From Pseudomonas guariconensis (GTDB lineage: Bacteria; Pseudomonadota; Gammaproteobacteria; Pseudomonadales; Pseudomonadaceae), in the NCBI RefSeq assembly GCF_900102675.1, contig NZ_FMYX01000002.1, positions 1 through 64,000 of the forward strand: 64,000 nucleotides of DNA, read 5' to 3'. Each line of letters begins with the position of its first letter. The stretch's first letter is position 1. A program made the position numbers and the translations under genes. The notes under the pieces are model-generated. The model did not search any database and was not told the origin of the DNA. It saw nothing but the letters and a program-made list of their open reading frames with translations. Positions 21,734-30,871 of this stretch are shown here, one piece after another.

Positions 21734-22210
21734 TTGCCAATGCAAAGCATTGTTCTCCTGATGTGGCTTGCCTTGTGCACCGAACAAGATATCCGCGAAC
21801 GGCAGCTCTCCAACGCTCTGACCCTGGGCGTTGCGGCTTGTGCCTTGGTCTGGTTGTTCGCCACCGGGCGCAGCTGGATCGGCGCCGAACCCAGCGATGC
21901 CGGTTGGGCACTGGCCATCGTCATGTTGCTCACCCTTCCCGGCTACATGCTTGGCCGCTTCGGCGCTGGCGACGTCAAGCTGATGGGCGCCCTGGCCCTG
22001 GCCACCAGCCCCCAGTACGTGCTTGGCACTTTCATCGGCGCCGGCATCACCGTGCTGGCCTGGCTGCTTGGCCGCCGCAGGCTGTGGATCCTGCTCAATC
22101 CCAAGGTGAAAAAGCGCCTGCAGAAACTGGCCGAGGAAGTCGGCGACAAACAACCCTTCGCGCCCTATGTGCTGGTGGGTTTTCTGCTGACAGCCGTATG
22201 GATTCAGTAA
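21734..22210 (+). CDS. fppA: Type IVb prepilin peptidase FppA (CpaA/TadV family)
   Basis: A 158-residue inner-membrane aspartic protease of family A24. It has about five hydrophobic segments and the two catalytic Asp motifs, CTEQDIRERQLSN and GAGDVKLMGA (GxGD). It cleaves the leader of the Flp pilin and of the TadE-like protein. AGGGA sits seven bases before the TTG at 21734 and 13 before the ATG at 21740; I use the TTG, but the start is unsettled by two codons. Confidence 0.88.
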   Translation: MPMQSIVLLMWLALCTEQDIRERQLSNALTLGVAACALVWLFATGRSWIGAEPSDAGWALAIVMLLTLPGYMLGRFGAGDVKLMGALALATSPQYVLGTFIGAGITVLAWLLGRRRLWILLNPKVKKRLQKLAEEVGDKQPFAPYVLVGFLLTAVWIQ

Positions 22211-22315
22211 CGACACCAAAAACTATACAAACCTTGTACAAAACCACCAACACCAGCTACCGTCTTTAGCGTTCATGCGCAGGAACAAGGGCCCAGAACG
22301 AACAGGGAGTTGATC

Positions 22316-23092
22316 GTGAACAAACAGCCCAGCACGGTGAAGATTCTGGTCGTCGATGACCAGCCAGAGGTGGTCGAACAGCTGTGTGAATATCTCGAAC
22401 TTCACGGCTACGCCTGCACCCCGGCCAACAGCGCCATGCAAGGCATTGAGCGCTACCAGGCCGACGAGCAGATCGGCTTGGTTCTGTGCGATCTACACCT
22501 CCCCCAGATCGATGGCATCGAGATGGTCCATGCGCTCAAGAAACTCACCGGTCGCCAGCGCGTGTTCGAAGCGATCATGCTGACCGGACAAGCCGAGAAG
22601 CAGGACATCATCCGCGCCCTGCGGGAAGGGTTCGCCGATTACTACCAGAAGCCCGTCGACCTGCAGGAGCTGCTCGAAGGCGTGCGACGCCAGGAGCAAG
22701 CGCTGCTCGAACGCCAACGCAACATTCATGAACTGGGGCACCTGAACCAACGCTTGCAGGAGCTGGCCGAGTCCATCGATATCCTTTACCAAGACCTGGA
22801 GAAAGCCCGCGGCCAAGGCATGCATCGCCGCGCCACGGACCTCGAAGAGCCCGAGGCCGAGCTGCCCCCGATCTTCGACAAGCTCTCGCCGCGTCAGCTG
22901 GAAGTGGCCAGGCTCGTGGGCAAGGGCAAGACCAACTACCAGATCGCCTGTGAGCTCGGGATTACCGAGAACACCGTCAAGCTCTACGTGTCGCAGGTGC
23001 TGCGTCTGACCCACATGCACAACCGCACCCAACTGGCCTTGGCGCTGATGCCAGGCGCTTCGCCGCTGAGCCAGCGCTTCTCCACCCACTGA
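22316..23092 (+). CDS. pprB: Response regulator PprB (REC + LuxR-type HTH)
   Basis: A 258-residue regulator. The receiver domain has the acidic pair in LVVDDQPEV, phospho-acceptor Asp59 in LCDLHLPQIDG and Lys112 in YYQKPVD. A helical linker is followed by a LuxR/NarL-type HTH (LSPRQLEVARLVGKGKTNYQ, then ITENTVKLYVSQVL). As in P. aeruginosa, it should activate flp and the tad operon when phosphorylated by PprA. The GTG at 22316 has GGGAG at six bases; the TTG at 22310 directly abuts that site. Confidence 0.88.
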   Translation: MNKQPSTVKILVVDDQPEVVEQLCEYLELHGYACTPANSAMQGIERYQADEQIGLVLCDLHLPQIDGIEMVHALKKLTGRQRVFEAIMLTGQAEKQDIIRALREGFADYYQKPVDLQELLEGVRRQEQALLERQRNIHELGHLNQRLQELAESIDILYQDLEKARGQGMHRRATDLEEPEAELPPIFDKLSPRQLEVARLVGKGKTNYQIACELGITENTVKLYVSQVLRLTHMHNRTQLALALMPGASPLSQRFSTH

Positions 23093-23197
23093 ACGGCACA
23101 GGCTTGTAGCCTGTTGCCGGCTCGCTCGCCGATGCCCGTTCCCACAAGTAGCGTGCCGCGCTCATGGTCTGCGCAGGACCGGCAGGCGTTGGCTGCG

Positions 23198-23458
23198 TCA
23201 GTTACCGGTGGTGCTCATCGACTGATAGCGGAAGGCATCGGGGATCGGATACTTGTAGCTGTCCAGCCAGCGCTGTAGGGACAACTCCCGCTCCTTCGCG
23301 CTCTGCCTCTGGGGTTTCGGCGAGGCCTGCTGGTTGCTCGCCTGCACCCGCAACCAGGCTTCGGCGCCAGTGTCCGGCGGCGGCCGGCGAGGTGGGTCCT
23401 CGGCCTGAGCGAGCAGTGGGCAGGAAAGGCAGAGCACAACCATCATTGGCTTGAACAT
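23198..23458 (-). CDS. DUF3613 protein of the Tad locus
   Basis: An 86-residue exported protein: signal peptide MFKPMMVVLCLSCPLLAQA, then a Pro-rich linker and a conserved-looking C-terminus (ERELSLQRWLDSYKYPIPDAF). AGGAGGCG precedes the ATG at 23458; the longer frame to 23494 has none. Small DUF3613 proteins recur at Pseudomonas Tad loci but their role is unknown. Last gene of the tad operon as read here. Confidence 0.75.
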   Translation of the reverse strand: MFKPMMVVLCLSCPLLAQAEDPPRRPPPDTGAEAWLRVQASNQQASPKPQRQSAKERELSLQRWLDSYKYPIPDAFRYQSMSTTGN

Positions 23459-23477
23459 GGCAACGCCTCCTTTGTCT

Positions 23478-24149
23478 TCAACCCACCGAGCCACGCCCGG
23501 TCTCCTTCAACTGCTTGGCCCGCGCCTGGGCCTCGGCGAACTGCTCCGGCTTGAGCCCTAGCCGGGTCACCAGGTCGGCGGCCTGCTGCCAATTGTCCTC
23601 GACCAGCGACAGGGTCACCAGGTTGACTGCCGGCAGCGGGTTGTCGTCCTTGAGCTCGATGGCGGTCAGGAACTCGAAGCGCGCCTGTTCATGATCGCCC
23701 AGGTTCATCAGCACCACTCCCAGGTCATTGCGCACCTTCTCGTCGGTTGGCGCCAGACGCACCGCCCGCTGCAAGTTGCGCAGCGCCTGTACATCGTCCC
23801 CCCGCGCCGAGGCAAGCTGGCCCAGGCCATGCTCGGCTTCGGCCGCCAGGCAGCCGCCGAGCAGGCTGCGGTAAAGCGGTTCGGCTTCGCTGCGCCCAAG
23901 CAGGCGCAGTACCTTGGCTTTGCGCAAGCGCACCTGATCGAGGTCGTCCGGCAGTTGCTGCAGGTGCGCATAGCTGGCGTGCGGGCGCCCGTCGTTGAGC
24001 ATCTCGTCCGCCAGGTTCAGTGCCAGTTGCTGGTCGGCGGTGGGCTTGCCGCAGGACGAGGTGCCCAGCAACCTGGCAAACCCCTCGGGTGGCTGGCCCG
24101 CACAGCCTGCCAGCAAAAACAGACCGGTGAACAACAGGATCGCTTTCAT
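23478..24149 (-). CDS. tadD: TadD-like TPR lipoprotein
   Basis: A 223-residue lipoprotein with lipobox LLAGC (Cys at about 16) and tetratricopeptide repeats (for example ALRNLQRAVRLAPTDEKVRN, then LGVVLMNLGDHEQARFEFL). TadD proteins act as outer-membrane pilotins or assembly factors for the RcpA secretin. It starts 15 bp after the tadC stop, in the same operon. Confidence 0.87.
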   Translation of the reverse strand: MKAILLFTGLFLLAGCAGQPPEGFARLLGTSSCGKPTADQQLALNLADEMLNDGRPHASYAHLQQLPDDLDQVRLRKAKVLRLLGRSEAEPLYRSLLGGCLAAEAEHGLGQLASARGDDVQALRNLQRAVRLAPTDEKVRNDLGVVLMNLGDHEQARFEFLTAIELKDDNPLPAVNLVTLSLVEDNWQQAADLVTRLGLKPEQFAEAQARAKQLKETGRGSVG

Positions 24150-24164
24150 CCGACTCTTCCTTCC

Positions 24165-25052
24165 TCAGAACGCCAGGGCCCGCGTCAGTGCGGTGAAACC
24201 CGGTCCGGCCAGGACGATGATCAAGGCCGGGAACAAGAACATCATCATCACCGCCGACATCTTTGCCGACATCTTCGAGACCCGCTCCTGCAGACGCGTC
24301 AGGCGCCGATCATCGAGCAAGGTCTTAAGGCCCAGCAGCGACTTCATCGCACCGCTGCCCTGCACCAGCAACTGGCGCAGGATCACGCAGGTGTCGATGA
24401 ATTCGTCCACCGCCAGCAGGCGTGCGGTCTTTTCCAACTCCGGCCCCAACGCAAGCCCGGAGTCCACGCGTTGCAGGACCAGCCGCAGCTCTTCACTCAC
24501 ATGCGGCACCAACGTGCGGCTCTCGTGGCTCAGCACCCGCAGGGCCTGTTCGACCGCCAAGCCGCTCTCGAACAAAATGCGCAGCAGCGGGATCACCAGG
24601 CTCACCTCCTGGGCGATGCGCTGCTGGCGGCGCAATGCGGCCATCGCCAGCAGGCGCTTGGGCAGCAGGTAGCCCACCCCCAGGGCACACAGGGGCAACA
24701 CCACCCCATGGCCAAAGCCGCCCGACACCAGGCCCTGCTGTAGCAACAGCGTCAGGCCCGCCGCCAACACCGGCAGCCCCAGTTGCACGGCCGCGAACAA
24801 CGCCCGGTGACGGCTACGACGCCAACCCACTCGCTCCAGCAGGGTCTGGGTTTCGCTGTCCAGGGTCTGCAGACGTCGGCCCAAGGCCGAGTTGCCCAGC
24901 CAATGCAGCCAGTCTCCCAGCCGCTCCTCACGGGCCAGCTGGCCTTGCAAACGCCGTGCGATCATCTGCCGGGCGCGGACCTGGCGCAGCGCCTGCAAGC
25001 TCAACAGGACAAAGCCTGCGAACAGGCAAAGGGCACAGATCAGCCAGGCCAT
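24165..25052 (-). CDS. tadC: TadC inner-membrane platform protein
   Basis: A 295-residue GspF/T2SF-domain protein with N-terminal and C-terminal transmembrane segments (MAWLICALCLFAGFVLLSL and the terminal MMMFLFPALIIVLAGPGF) and the T2SF core with ESGLAVEQALRVLSHES. It forms the pilus platform with TadB, driven by TadA. The start at 25052 lies two bases after the tadB stop; the upstream in-frame ATG at 25151 would overlap tadB. Confidence 0.9.
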   Translation of the reverse strand: MAWLICALCLFAGFVLLSLQALRQVRARQMIARRLQGQLAREERLGDWLHWLGNSALGRRLQTLDSETQTLLERVGWRRSRHRALFAAVQLGLPVLAAGLTLLLQQGLVSGGFGHGVVLPLCALGVGYLLPKRLLAMAALRRQQRIAQEVSLVIPLLRILFESGLAVEQALRVLSHESRTLVPHVSEELRLVLQRVDSGLALGPELEKTARLLAVDEFIDTCVILRQLLVQGSGAMKSLLGLKTLLDDRRLTRLQERVSKMSAKMSAVMMMFLFPALIIVLAGPGFTALTRALAF

Positions 25053-25054
25053 GG

Positions 25055-25933
25055 TCACAGGCTCCTCATCATGCGCCACAGCATCAGACACCCCACCGCC
25101 TGCAGGGCGAAGGCGAACAGCAACATCATCTGCCCCTGGCTGTCGCGCCACATGGCCATCAGGTAGCCGGGGTTACCCAGCAAGAAGTAGCCAACCATGG
25201 TCAGCGGCAAAGCGCCGAGAATCCAGGCGGTGATCCGTGTCTCACCGGTCATGGCCCTGAGCTGGCGAGCCCCTTGCTCACGTTCGCGGATCAGCTTGAT
25301 CAGGTTCTCCATCAGCTCGCTGGCGTTGCCGCCATAGTGCTGGTTGATGCGCAGCCCCAAGGCGAACAGCCGCAGCTCGTCCTGCTCGTACAGTTCAGCC
25401 AGCTCATGCACGGCCTCCTCCAGAGGCACACCCATGCGCACGTTGCGCTGCACACGGCCCATGGCCGAACGCAACGGCTCGCGCGTGCCTTCGATCCCAC
25501 CGAGCACCGCATCGCTGAGCGTGCGGCCGGCCTTGAGGCTGCGCACGCTGTAGTCCAGCAGCCCAGGCAGTTGTTCGACGATCAGCGCCAGACGGCGGCG
25601 ACAGCGCCAGCTCAGGTACAGGTAGGCCAGCAGTGGCAGCGCGGTCAGCACCAGCACGGCCGCGACCCAGCCGGCCAACAGCAAGGCCAACGCGACCAGG
25701 CCCAGCCAGCCTGTCAACCAAGGGCGCAGGCTGAACTCGCCCTGGGCCAGCCCCGCACGCTGCAACAACGGGTCGAGCCAGTCACGCCGCACCGTGGCGG
25801 TTCGCACGCTCTGGTAGGCACGTCCCAAGCGCTGCAGGATGCGCTCCTCGCGGCGTTTGTACTGACCTCGGCGAAACAGCAGCAAGGCCACGCCCAGCAA
25901 CAAAGGCGCCAGTGCCAGCAGCAGCGGACCCAT
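25055..25933 (-). CDS. tadB: TadB inner-membrane platform protein
   Basis: A 292-residue T2SF-domain protein with membrane helices near both ends and the core LLDYSVRSLKAGRTLSDAV followed by ELAELYEQDELRLFALGLRI. It partners with TadC. The ATG at 25933 overlaps the TadA stop by one base (TGATG); a GTG one codon upstream is also possible. Confidence 0.9.
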   Translation of the reverse strand: MGPLLLALAPLLLGVALLLFRRGQYKRREERILQRLGRAYQSVRTATVRRDWLDPLLQRAGLAQGEFSLRPWLTGWLGLVALALLLAGWVAAVLVLTALPLLAYLYLSWRCRRRLALIVEQLPGLLDYSVRSLKAGRTLSDAVLGGIEGTREPLRSAMGRVQRNVRMGVPLEEAVHELAELYEQDELRLFALGLRINQHYGGNASELMENLIKLIREREQGARQLRAMTGETRITAWILGALPLTMVGYFLLGNPGYLMAMWRDSQGQMMLLFAFALQAVGCLMLWRMMRSL

Positions 25934-27189
25934 CACATCACCCCGTCCTGGCGCAGCTTGGCGCCCGCCGGGTTGGGGGCATCGCGCAAGAAGCCCTCGC
26001 CGCCGCGCCGGTCGAGGCGGAACAAGGTATTGGTGACATACACGTCGTCACGCACCCCGACCACCTCCAGCACCTCGCTGACGCAACGCCGGCCATCGGC
26101 CAGGCGGGTCAGCTGAATCACCACATCGAGCGCCGCGCAGACCATCTGGCGCAGCGTCTTCTCGGCCACCTGGCGCCCCGTCAGCCCCACCAGGGTCTCC
26201 AGGCGCAGCAAGGCATCCTGCGCGGTGTTGGCGTGCACCGTGCTCATCGAGCCATCGTGCCCGGTGTTCATCGCGGTGAGCACGTCGAGCACTTCGGCTC
26301 CGCGGATCTCGCCGAGCAGGATGCGGTCCGGGCGCATCCGCAAGGCGTTGCGGATCAGCTCGCTGGCCTTGATCTCGCCATGCCCTTCGGCGTTCGGTGG
26401 CCGGGTTTCCAGGCGCACCACGTGCGGGTGGTGCAGCTGCAACTCCGCCACGTCTTCGATGGTCACCAGGCGCTCATGGGGAGAGATCATCTGGCTGAGG
26501 ATGTTGAGCAAGGTGGTCTTGCCCGTGCCCGTGCCGCCGCTGACCAGGATATTGCAGCGCCGAGCCACGGCCCGCTCGAAGAAGTCGAAGATGGCCTGGT
26601 CGATGGCACGGGTGGCCAGCAGGTCGGCGCTCTTGAGCATGTCCTGGCGGAACTTGCGGATCGACAGGCAAGGCCCGTCCAGCGCCACCGGCGGGATGAT
26701 CGCATTGACACGGCTGCCATCGGGCAGGCGGGCGTCGACCATCGGCGAGGATTCATCCAGGCGACGCCCGAGCGGCGCGAGAATGCGCTGCATCACTCGC
26801 TCCACGTGATGGGCGTCGATGAAGCGCAGGTCGGTGCGCTGGAGCATCCCGGCCCGCTCGACGAAAACCCGGTGCGGGCCGTTGACCAGGATCTCCGTGA
26901 CACTGGCATCGCGCAGCAGCACCTCCAGCGGGCCATAACCGGTCAGCTCATCGACCAGCTCCTCGGCCAGGCGCTCGGTCTCGTAGCGCGACAGCGCCAG
27001 GTGCAGGCGTGCCACGTAGTCGCCGACCTGCTCCACGACGAACTGGGTGAGCGCAGGCCGCGCGCCTTCGAGCAGGTTGCGGCCGCTGTCTTCGATGGCA
27101 TCGATGACGAAGCGGTGCAGGGCACGCTTGAGTGCCTGCGGGTCGGCCCCCGCGTGGCGCGGGCCGCCAAAGGGTTCGTCGGCACTCAT
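25933..27189 (-). CDS. tadA: TadA pilus assembly/secretion ATPase
   Basis: A 418-residue hexameric ATPase of the VirB11/CpaF family. The Walker A motif GGTGTGKTT includes Lys224, followed by the Asp box (VTIEDVAELQL), Walker B-like MRPDRILLGEIRG and the His box (TGHDGSMSTVHAN). It powers Flp pilus extension and probably retraction. Its ATG overlaps the tadZ stop (ATGA), and it is followed directly by tadB. Confidence 0.93.
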   Translation of the reverse strand: MSADEPFGGPRHAGADPQALKRALHRFVIDAIEDSGRNLLEGARPALTQFVVEQVGDYVARLHLALSRYETERLAEELVDELTGYGPLEVLLRDASVTEILVNGPHRVFVERAGMLQRTDLRFIDAHHVERVMQRILAPLGRRLDESSPMVDARLPDGSRVNAIIPPVALDGPCLSIRKFRQDMLKSADLLATRAIDQAIFDFFERAVARRCNILVSGGTGTGKTTLLNILSQMISPHERLVTIEDVAELQLHHPHVVRLETRPPNAEGHGEIKASELIRNALRMRPDRILLGEIRGAEVLDVLTAMNTGHDGSMSTVHANTAQDALLRLETLVGLTGRQVAEKTLRQMVCAALDVVIQLTRLADGRRCVSEVLEVVGVRDDVYVTNTLFRLDRRGGEGFLRDAPNPAGAKLRQDGVM

Positions 27190-28379
27190 TTATGGCTCCA
27201 CAGGCGGCGCAGCCAGGTAGTGGGGGTGGGCTTGGCCAGGTGCTCCGAGCGCCGCGCCAATCGCTCGCCGAGGTAATGCAAGGCCTGGGTCAGGCTCTCC
27301 CGGGGGGCCAGCTCGAACAGACTCAGCCCCTGGTTCTTGGCATTCAGGCGCACCTCAGGGCTGTAGGGCAACGCCTTGAGCAAGGTCAGGCCATAGCGCT
27401 TGGCCAAAGCATCGGCATCCGGCGCCACGTTGCGCAGGTAGCGGTCCACCAGCAGCACGGCATGGTCGAGCTTGATGCCCCGGTCGCGCCACTGCTCCAG
27501 CACCTCCAGGTTGCGTCGGCAGTCGAGGATGTTCTGGTCGGTATAGACGATCAGCTTGTCGCAATGGCTGACGATGGTGCGCAAGGCATCGTTGTCGGCC
27601 TGGCCGGTGAGGTTGACCACGATGTGCTGGAAGTGCTGGCGCAGGGCACTGAGCAACATGTACAGCTCGGCCGCGCTGGTCTGTTGCAGCGGATCGTCGC
27701 TGTCGGCGTAGGCCAGGATGCGCAGACCGCCCTTGTCACGAGGGAAGGCGCTGTCGATGAGGGTGCCATCGAGCCGACGCAAATGGCGCAGGGCGTCGCC
27801 GAAATAGAACGATGCCTCCAACCCGAGCAAAGTCAGGCTGTCCCCCCGCGGCAGGCCAAGGTCGAGCAGCAAGGCTTGCTGGCCGCTCTCCTGCACCACC
27901 CGCGCCAGGTGGGTGGTCAGCAATGCGCCATCGGCTGCGGCCTGGGCCCCGTAGAGCACCGTCAGCCCGCCCAGGCTTGGGTTGCTGGTGACCGCCGGCA
28001 GCCGCTTGCTCAGGCGCCGCACCAAACCTGCCACTTCGCTGGCGCGCGAGCCGTAGGCGACGAAGTCACGGGCACCGGCGCGCATGGCGTGCAGGACCAG
28101 TTGGTTGTCCATGCCATCGCCCAAGGCCACGATGGCCAACATCGGCTTGGCTTCCAGCACACCCTCGATCAGCGCGCACTGATTGATCAACTGCTCGCGG
28201 TCCAGGCCAATGAACAGCAGGTTGCTGAAGGTCACGTCGACCAAAGCCAGCAACTCGTCGAGGCTACCGCCACTGGCACCGATCACTTGGCCGAGCGGGG
28301 CGAGCGCGCCCTGCAGCCAGCGCAGGTCCTCCTCGTTGCGGGTGATGGCCAGGTAGGTCTGGTTCAGGCTCTCGCTCAT
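27186..28379 (-). CDS. tadZ: TadZ pilus localisation protein (ParA/MinD-like)
   Basis: A 397-residue protein with an atypical receiver-like N-terminal domain (residues 1-125, GDGMDNQLVLHAMRAGARDFV) and a MinD/ParA-like C-terminal domain. Where a deviant Walker A is expected (about residues 142-155, YGAQAAADGALL) there is no Lys, so ATP hydrolysis is doubtful. Some TadZ proteins are known to have altered P-loops. It is thought to place the Tad machine at the pole. Both ends overlap neighbours by ATGA. Confidence 0.87.
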   Translation of the reverse strand: MSESLNQTYLAITRNEEDLRWLQGALAPLGQVIGASGGSLDELLALVDVTFSNLLFIGLDREQLINQCALIEGVLEAKPMLAIVALGDGMDNQLVLHAMRAGARDFVAYGSRASEVAGLVRRLSKRLPAVTSNPSLGGLTVLYGAQAAADGALLTTHLARVVQESGQQALLLDLGLPRGDSLTLLGLEASFYFGDALRHLRRLDGTLIDSAFPRDKGGLRILAYADSDDPLQQTSAAELYMLLSALRQHFQHIVVNLTGQADNDALRTIVSHCDKLIVYTDQNILDCRRNLEVLEQWRDRGIKLDHAVLLVDRYLRNVAPDADALAKRYGLTLLKALPYSPEVRLNAKNQGLSLFELAPRESLTQALHYLGERLARRSEHLAKPTPTTWLRRLWSHK

Positions 28380-29620
28380 CGTGATAACCCGCTACGGCCT
28401 TCGAAATTGCCGTTTTCCAGGAAAAACAGCTGCCCCCAGCTGGGGTCGTAGGTGCGCAGACGCTCGCCCGGCAGTTCCGGCAAACGGGCATTGGCGGCCA
28501 GCGGCTGGACCAGGTGAGGCGTGACGATCATCAGTAGCTCGGTGTCTTCGCGATTGACCGTCGACTGACGGAAGAACGCACCGAGAATGGGCAGGTTGCC
28601 AAGGCCCGGGAACTTATCCACACCCGAGCGGGTGCTGCTGCTGACCAGGCCACTGATGATGAAGCTTTCCCCATCGGCCAGCGAAATGCTGGTGTCGGTA
28701 CGCCGGACTTTAAGCCCCGGCACCTGGGTGCCGGCGATATTCACCGCGTTGGTGTAATCCAGCTCGCTGACTTCAGGCGCGACCTTCAGATTAATGCGGT
28801 CGCGGCTGACCACGGTCGGCGTCAAGGCCAGGCGCACGCCAAACTCTTTGTATTCGATCGACACGCTGTCGCTGCCGGTGCTCGGCACCGGGATAGGGAT
28901 TTCGCCGCCCGCGAGAAAACTGGCGGTCATGCCACTGAGCACGGTCAGGCTCGGACGGGCCAGGGTGTAGGCGAAGCCGCTGGTTTCCAGCGCATTGATC
29001 GCCGCCAGAAAGCGGCTGCTGCCACCGCCCCAGACAATGTTGAACACGTTGTCGTCGAGCGGAATCAACGGCCGGGCGATCGGCACAGCGCCAGGTGTGA
29101 CGCGGGTCCCAGGCACAGTACCCGGTGAGCCGATCAGGCTGTTGTTCGATCCTTTGAAGAACAGCCGCGCCCCGGCTTCCTTGTATTTGTTGCGCTGCAC
29201 TTCGACGAAGCGGATATCGGCCTGCACCTGGCTGGGCAATTGAGGGTCCTGGGAAGGCAGCATCGTGTCTTCGGCCATGTCCGCGCTGGCCCGGCCTTTG
29301 ACGAACAGCATGGCCCGGTGGGGGGCCGGTGCACAGGCGGTCCACAGCATCAGGCTGGTATTGCCTGCCCCGACCGCCGTCAGCAACACGGCGCGCTCGC
29401 CGCTGGCCTGGACATCGGCGACCTTGGGCTCGCCCACCGCCACCCGGCTGATGGCCACCGGCAGGCGCAGCTCCTGTTGCAGGCCTTGGTCCATCTCGAT
29501 CACCGACGGCAGTTGGCTGAATGCAGCGCAGCCTTTGTCGGCCGCCTGGGCCATCGGCAGCAACGTCACCATCGTCAGGGCAGGGCACAACTGTCTGAGT
29601 ATCCGCTCGATACTACGCAT
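28376..29620 (-). CDS. rcpA: RcpA outer-membrane secretin
   Basis: A 414-residue secretin of the CpaC/RcpA type: signal peptide ending in PMAQA, an N-terminal pilus-secretin domain (VAVGEPKVADVQASGERAVLL), then the secretin core (EYKEFGVRLALTPTVVSRDR, and later GESFIISGLVS with LGNLPILGAFFRQ). It forms the outer-membrane pore for the Flp pilus. The stop overlaps the tadZ start. No rcpB-like gene is present, as in P. aeruginosa. Confidence 0.9.
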   Translation of the reverse strand: MRSIERILRQLCPALTMVTLLPMAQAADKGCAAFSQLPSVIEMDQGLQQELRLPVAISRVAVGEPKVADVQASGERAVLLTAVGAGNTSLMLWTACAPAPHRAMLFVKGRASADMAEDTMLPSQDPQLPSQVQADIRFVEVQRNKYKEAGARLFFKGSNNSLIGSPGTVPGTRVTPGAVPIARPLIPLDDNVFNIVWGGGSSRFLAAINALETSGFAYTLARPSLTVLSGMTASFLAGGEIPIPVPSTGSDSVSIEYKEFGVRLALTPTVVSRDRINLKVAPEVSELDYTNAVNIAGTQVPGLKVRRTDTSISLADGESFIISGLVSSSTRSGVDKFPGLGNLPILGAFFRQSTVNREDTELLMIVTPHLVQPLAANARLPELPGERLRTYDPSWGQLFFLENGNFEGRSGLSR

Positions 29621-29638
29621 GGCGGCGTCCTTGCTAGG

Positions 29639-30574
29639 TCACGGAGTCTTTGAGGTATCGGCAGCCTGGGCGCCACGGATGATCTGCATGCCCGAGATGC
29701 CGCTGCCAGGCGCCACCGTCTTGGCAATCGGCACCTGCGACAGCTGACTGAAACGATAGAGGTCACGGTTGGCGTTTTCCACCTGGGCACTGGCTTCGGT
29801 GCCGGCCCAGTAGCGGGCCAGGCGTTGTTCGTCGGCGCTGCGCACCGCCAGACGCAAGGTCCCTGTCTGGGCCGCCAGCATCAGTCGGCTGGCCAGCGCT
29901 TCAGGCACGGCCAGTGCCACGGTGCGGGCCGTGCTACCCGGTTGATCGCGACGGGCCTTCTGCTCCTCCTGGGTCTGTGCCGGCCGGCCATCATTGGCCA
30001 AGCCCATCTGCTCGCCGACGCTGAGCACGCGCAGTGCAGGCAACACCACCTGCGCGGAAGACTGGGGATTGTTGTTTTCCTCTCGCAGAAACAACAGCAC
30101 ATCCACGTAGTCGCCCGGACGAAGCTGCCCGGCGGCACCGATCACATCGTCCACCGCCACGGCCACGGCCCGCTCGTGTGGGCGGATCATCCGCGCCAGC
30201 GGACCACCTGCTTGGAAACTGTCTTCGGCAAGCCAGCTGCCTGCCGCCAAAGGGCGCATGCTGCTACGCCCGACAACCTGCTCGATTCGCTGGAATGCCC
30301 CTGCCGGCACTACCTGCAGGCGCTCGAGCAACAGATCGTCTGGGGTCAAGGGGGTATTGGCAGCAACGTCGCGGCGCAGCACGACAATCTGTGAGCGCAC
30401 AGGCTCCTCTGCCTTGGCCGGGGTCGGCGCGGCAGGCGCAGCGACGGGAGCCACCACCGGGGCCGGTTGCTCGACGGGCACCGAGGGGCGACTAAGAACC
30501 AGCCCCCAGTACCCAGCCACCAACGCGGCGACCAGGAAAAAACCGGCGAGCATCATGGTCAAGCGACTACTCAT
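29639..30574 (-). CDS. rcpC: RcpC/CpaB pilus assembly protein
   Basis: A 311-residue protein with one N-terminal transmembrane helix (MMLAGFFLVAALVAGYWGLV), a Pro/Ala-rich linker and an SAF/CpaB domain (VVLRRDVAANTPLTPDDLLLE, then VDDVIGAAGQLRPGDYVDVLL). RcpC acts in the periplasm on pilin modification or secretin stability. AAGGGGA lies before the ATG at 30574; the longer start at 30604 lacks a ribosome site. First gene of the tad operon, divergent from flp. Confidence 0.88.
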   Translation of the reverse strand: MSSRLTMMLAGFFLVAALVAGYWGLVLSRPSVPVEQPAPVVAPVAAPAAPTPAKAEEPVRSQIVVLRRDVAANTPLTPDDLLLERLQVVPAGAFQRIEQVVGRSSMRPLAAGSWLAEDSFQAGGPLARMIRPHERAVAVAVDDVIGAAGQLRPGDYVDVLLFLREENNNPQSSAQVVLPALRVLSVGEQMGLANDGRPAQTQEEQKARRDQPGSTARTVALAVPEALASRLMLAAQTGTLRLAVRSADEQRLARYWAGTEASAQVENANRDLYRFSQLSQVPIAKTVAPGSGISGMQIIRGAQAADTSKTP

Positions 30575-30871
30575 ATCCGCTATCCCCTTACGCCGTTTGC
30601 GCATTTAGCTGATGGCAAAAAGAAACTATTTCGCTATTGCAACGTAGTCCAAATGCCACAAATTGCCATGAGAAACAGGTGCTTTTTGATGCCACTAAAT
30701 TGACACCTCGGCAAAACAGAAACTTAGCGCGGCTATTCGAAACTCATACTTTTGGATTAATCCGTTGTTACATTTGCAGCTTCCAATCGCTTGGCGAATT
30801 CTGTGATGGCAAAGGGGTATCACCGAGGGGATTCCCCGCCATCAGCGCTCGAACGCGCGAGGAGTTGCACC
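30575..30871. promoter_or_regulatory. Divergent rcpC / flp promoter region
   Basis: This spacer is visibly richer in A/T than the surroundings. It contains a TTGACA at 30700-30705 with no good -10, and a perfect 10-bp palindrome, GGATTAATCC, at 30754-30763. It should contain the PprB-responsive promoters of flp and of the rcpC-tad operon. No PprB consensus is asserted. Confidence 0.5.
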
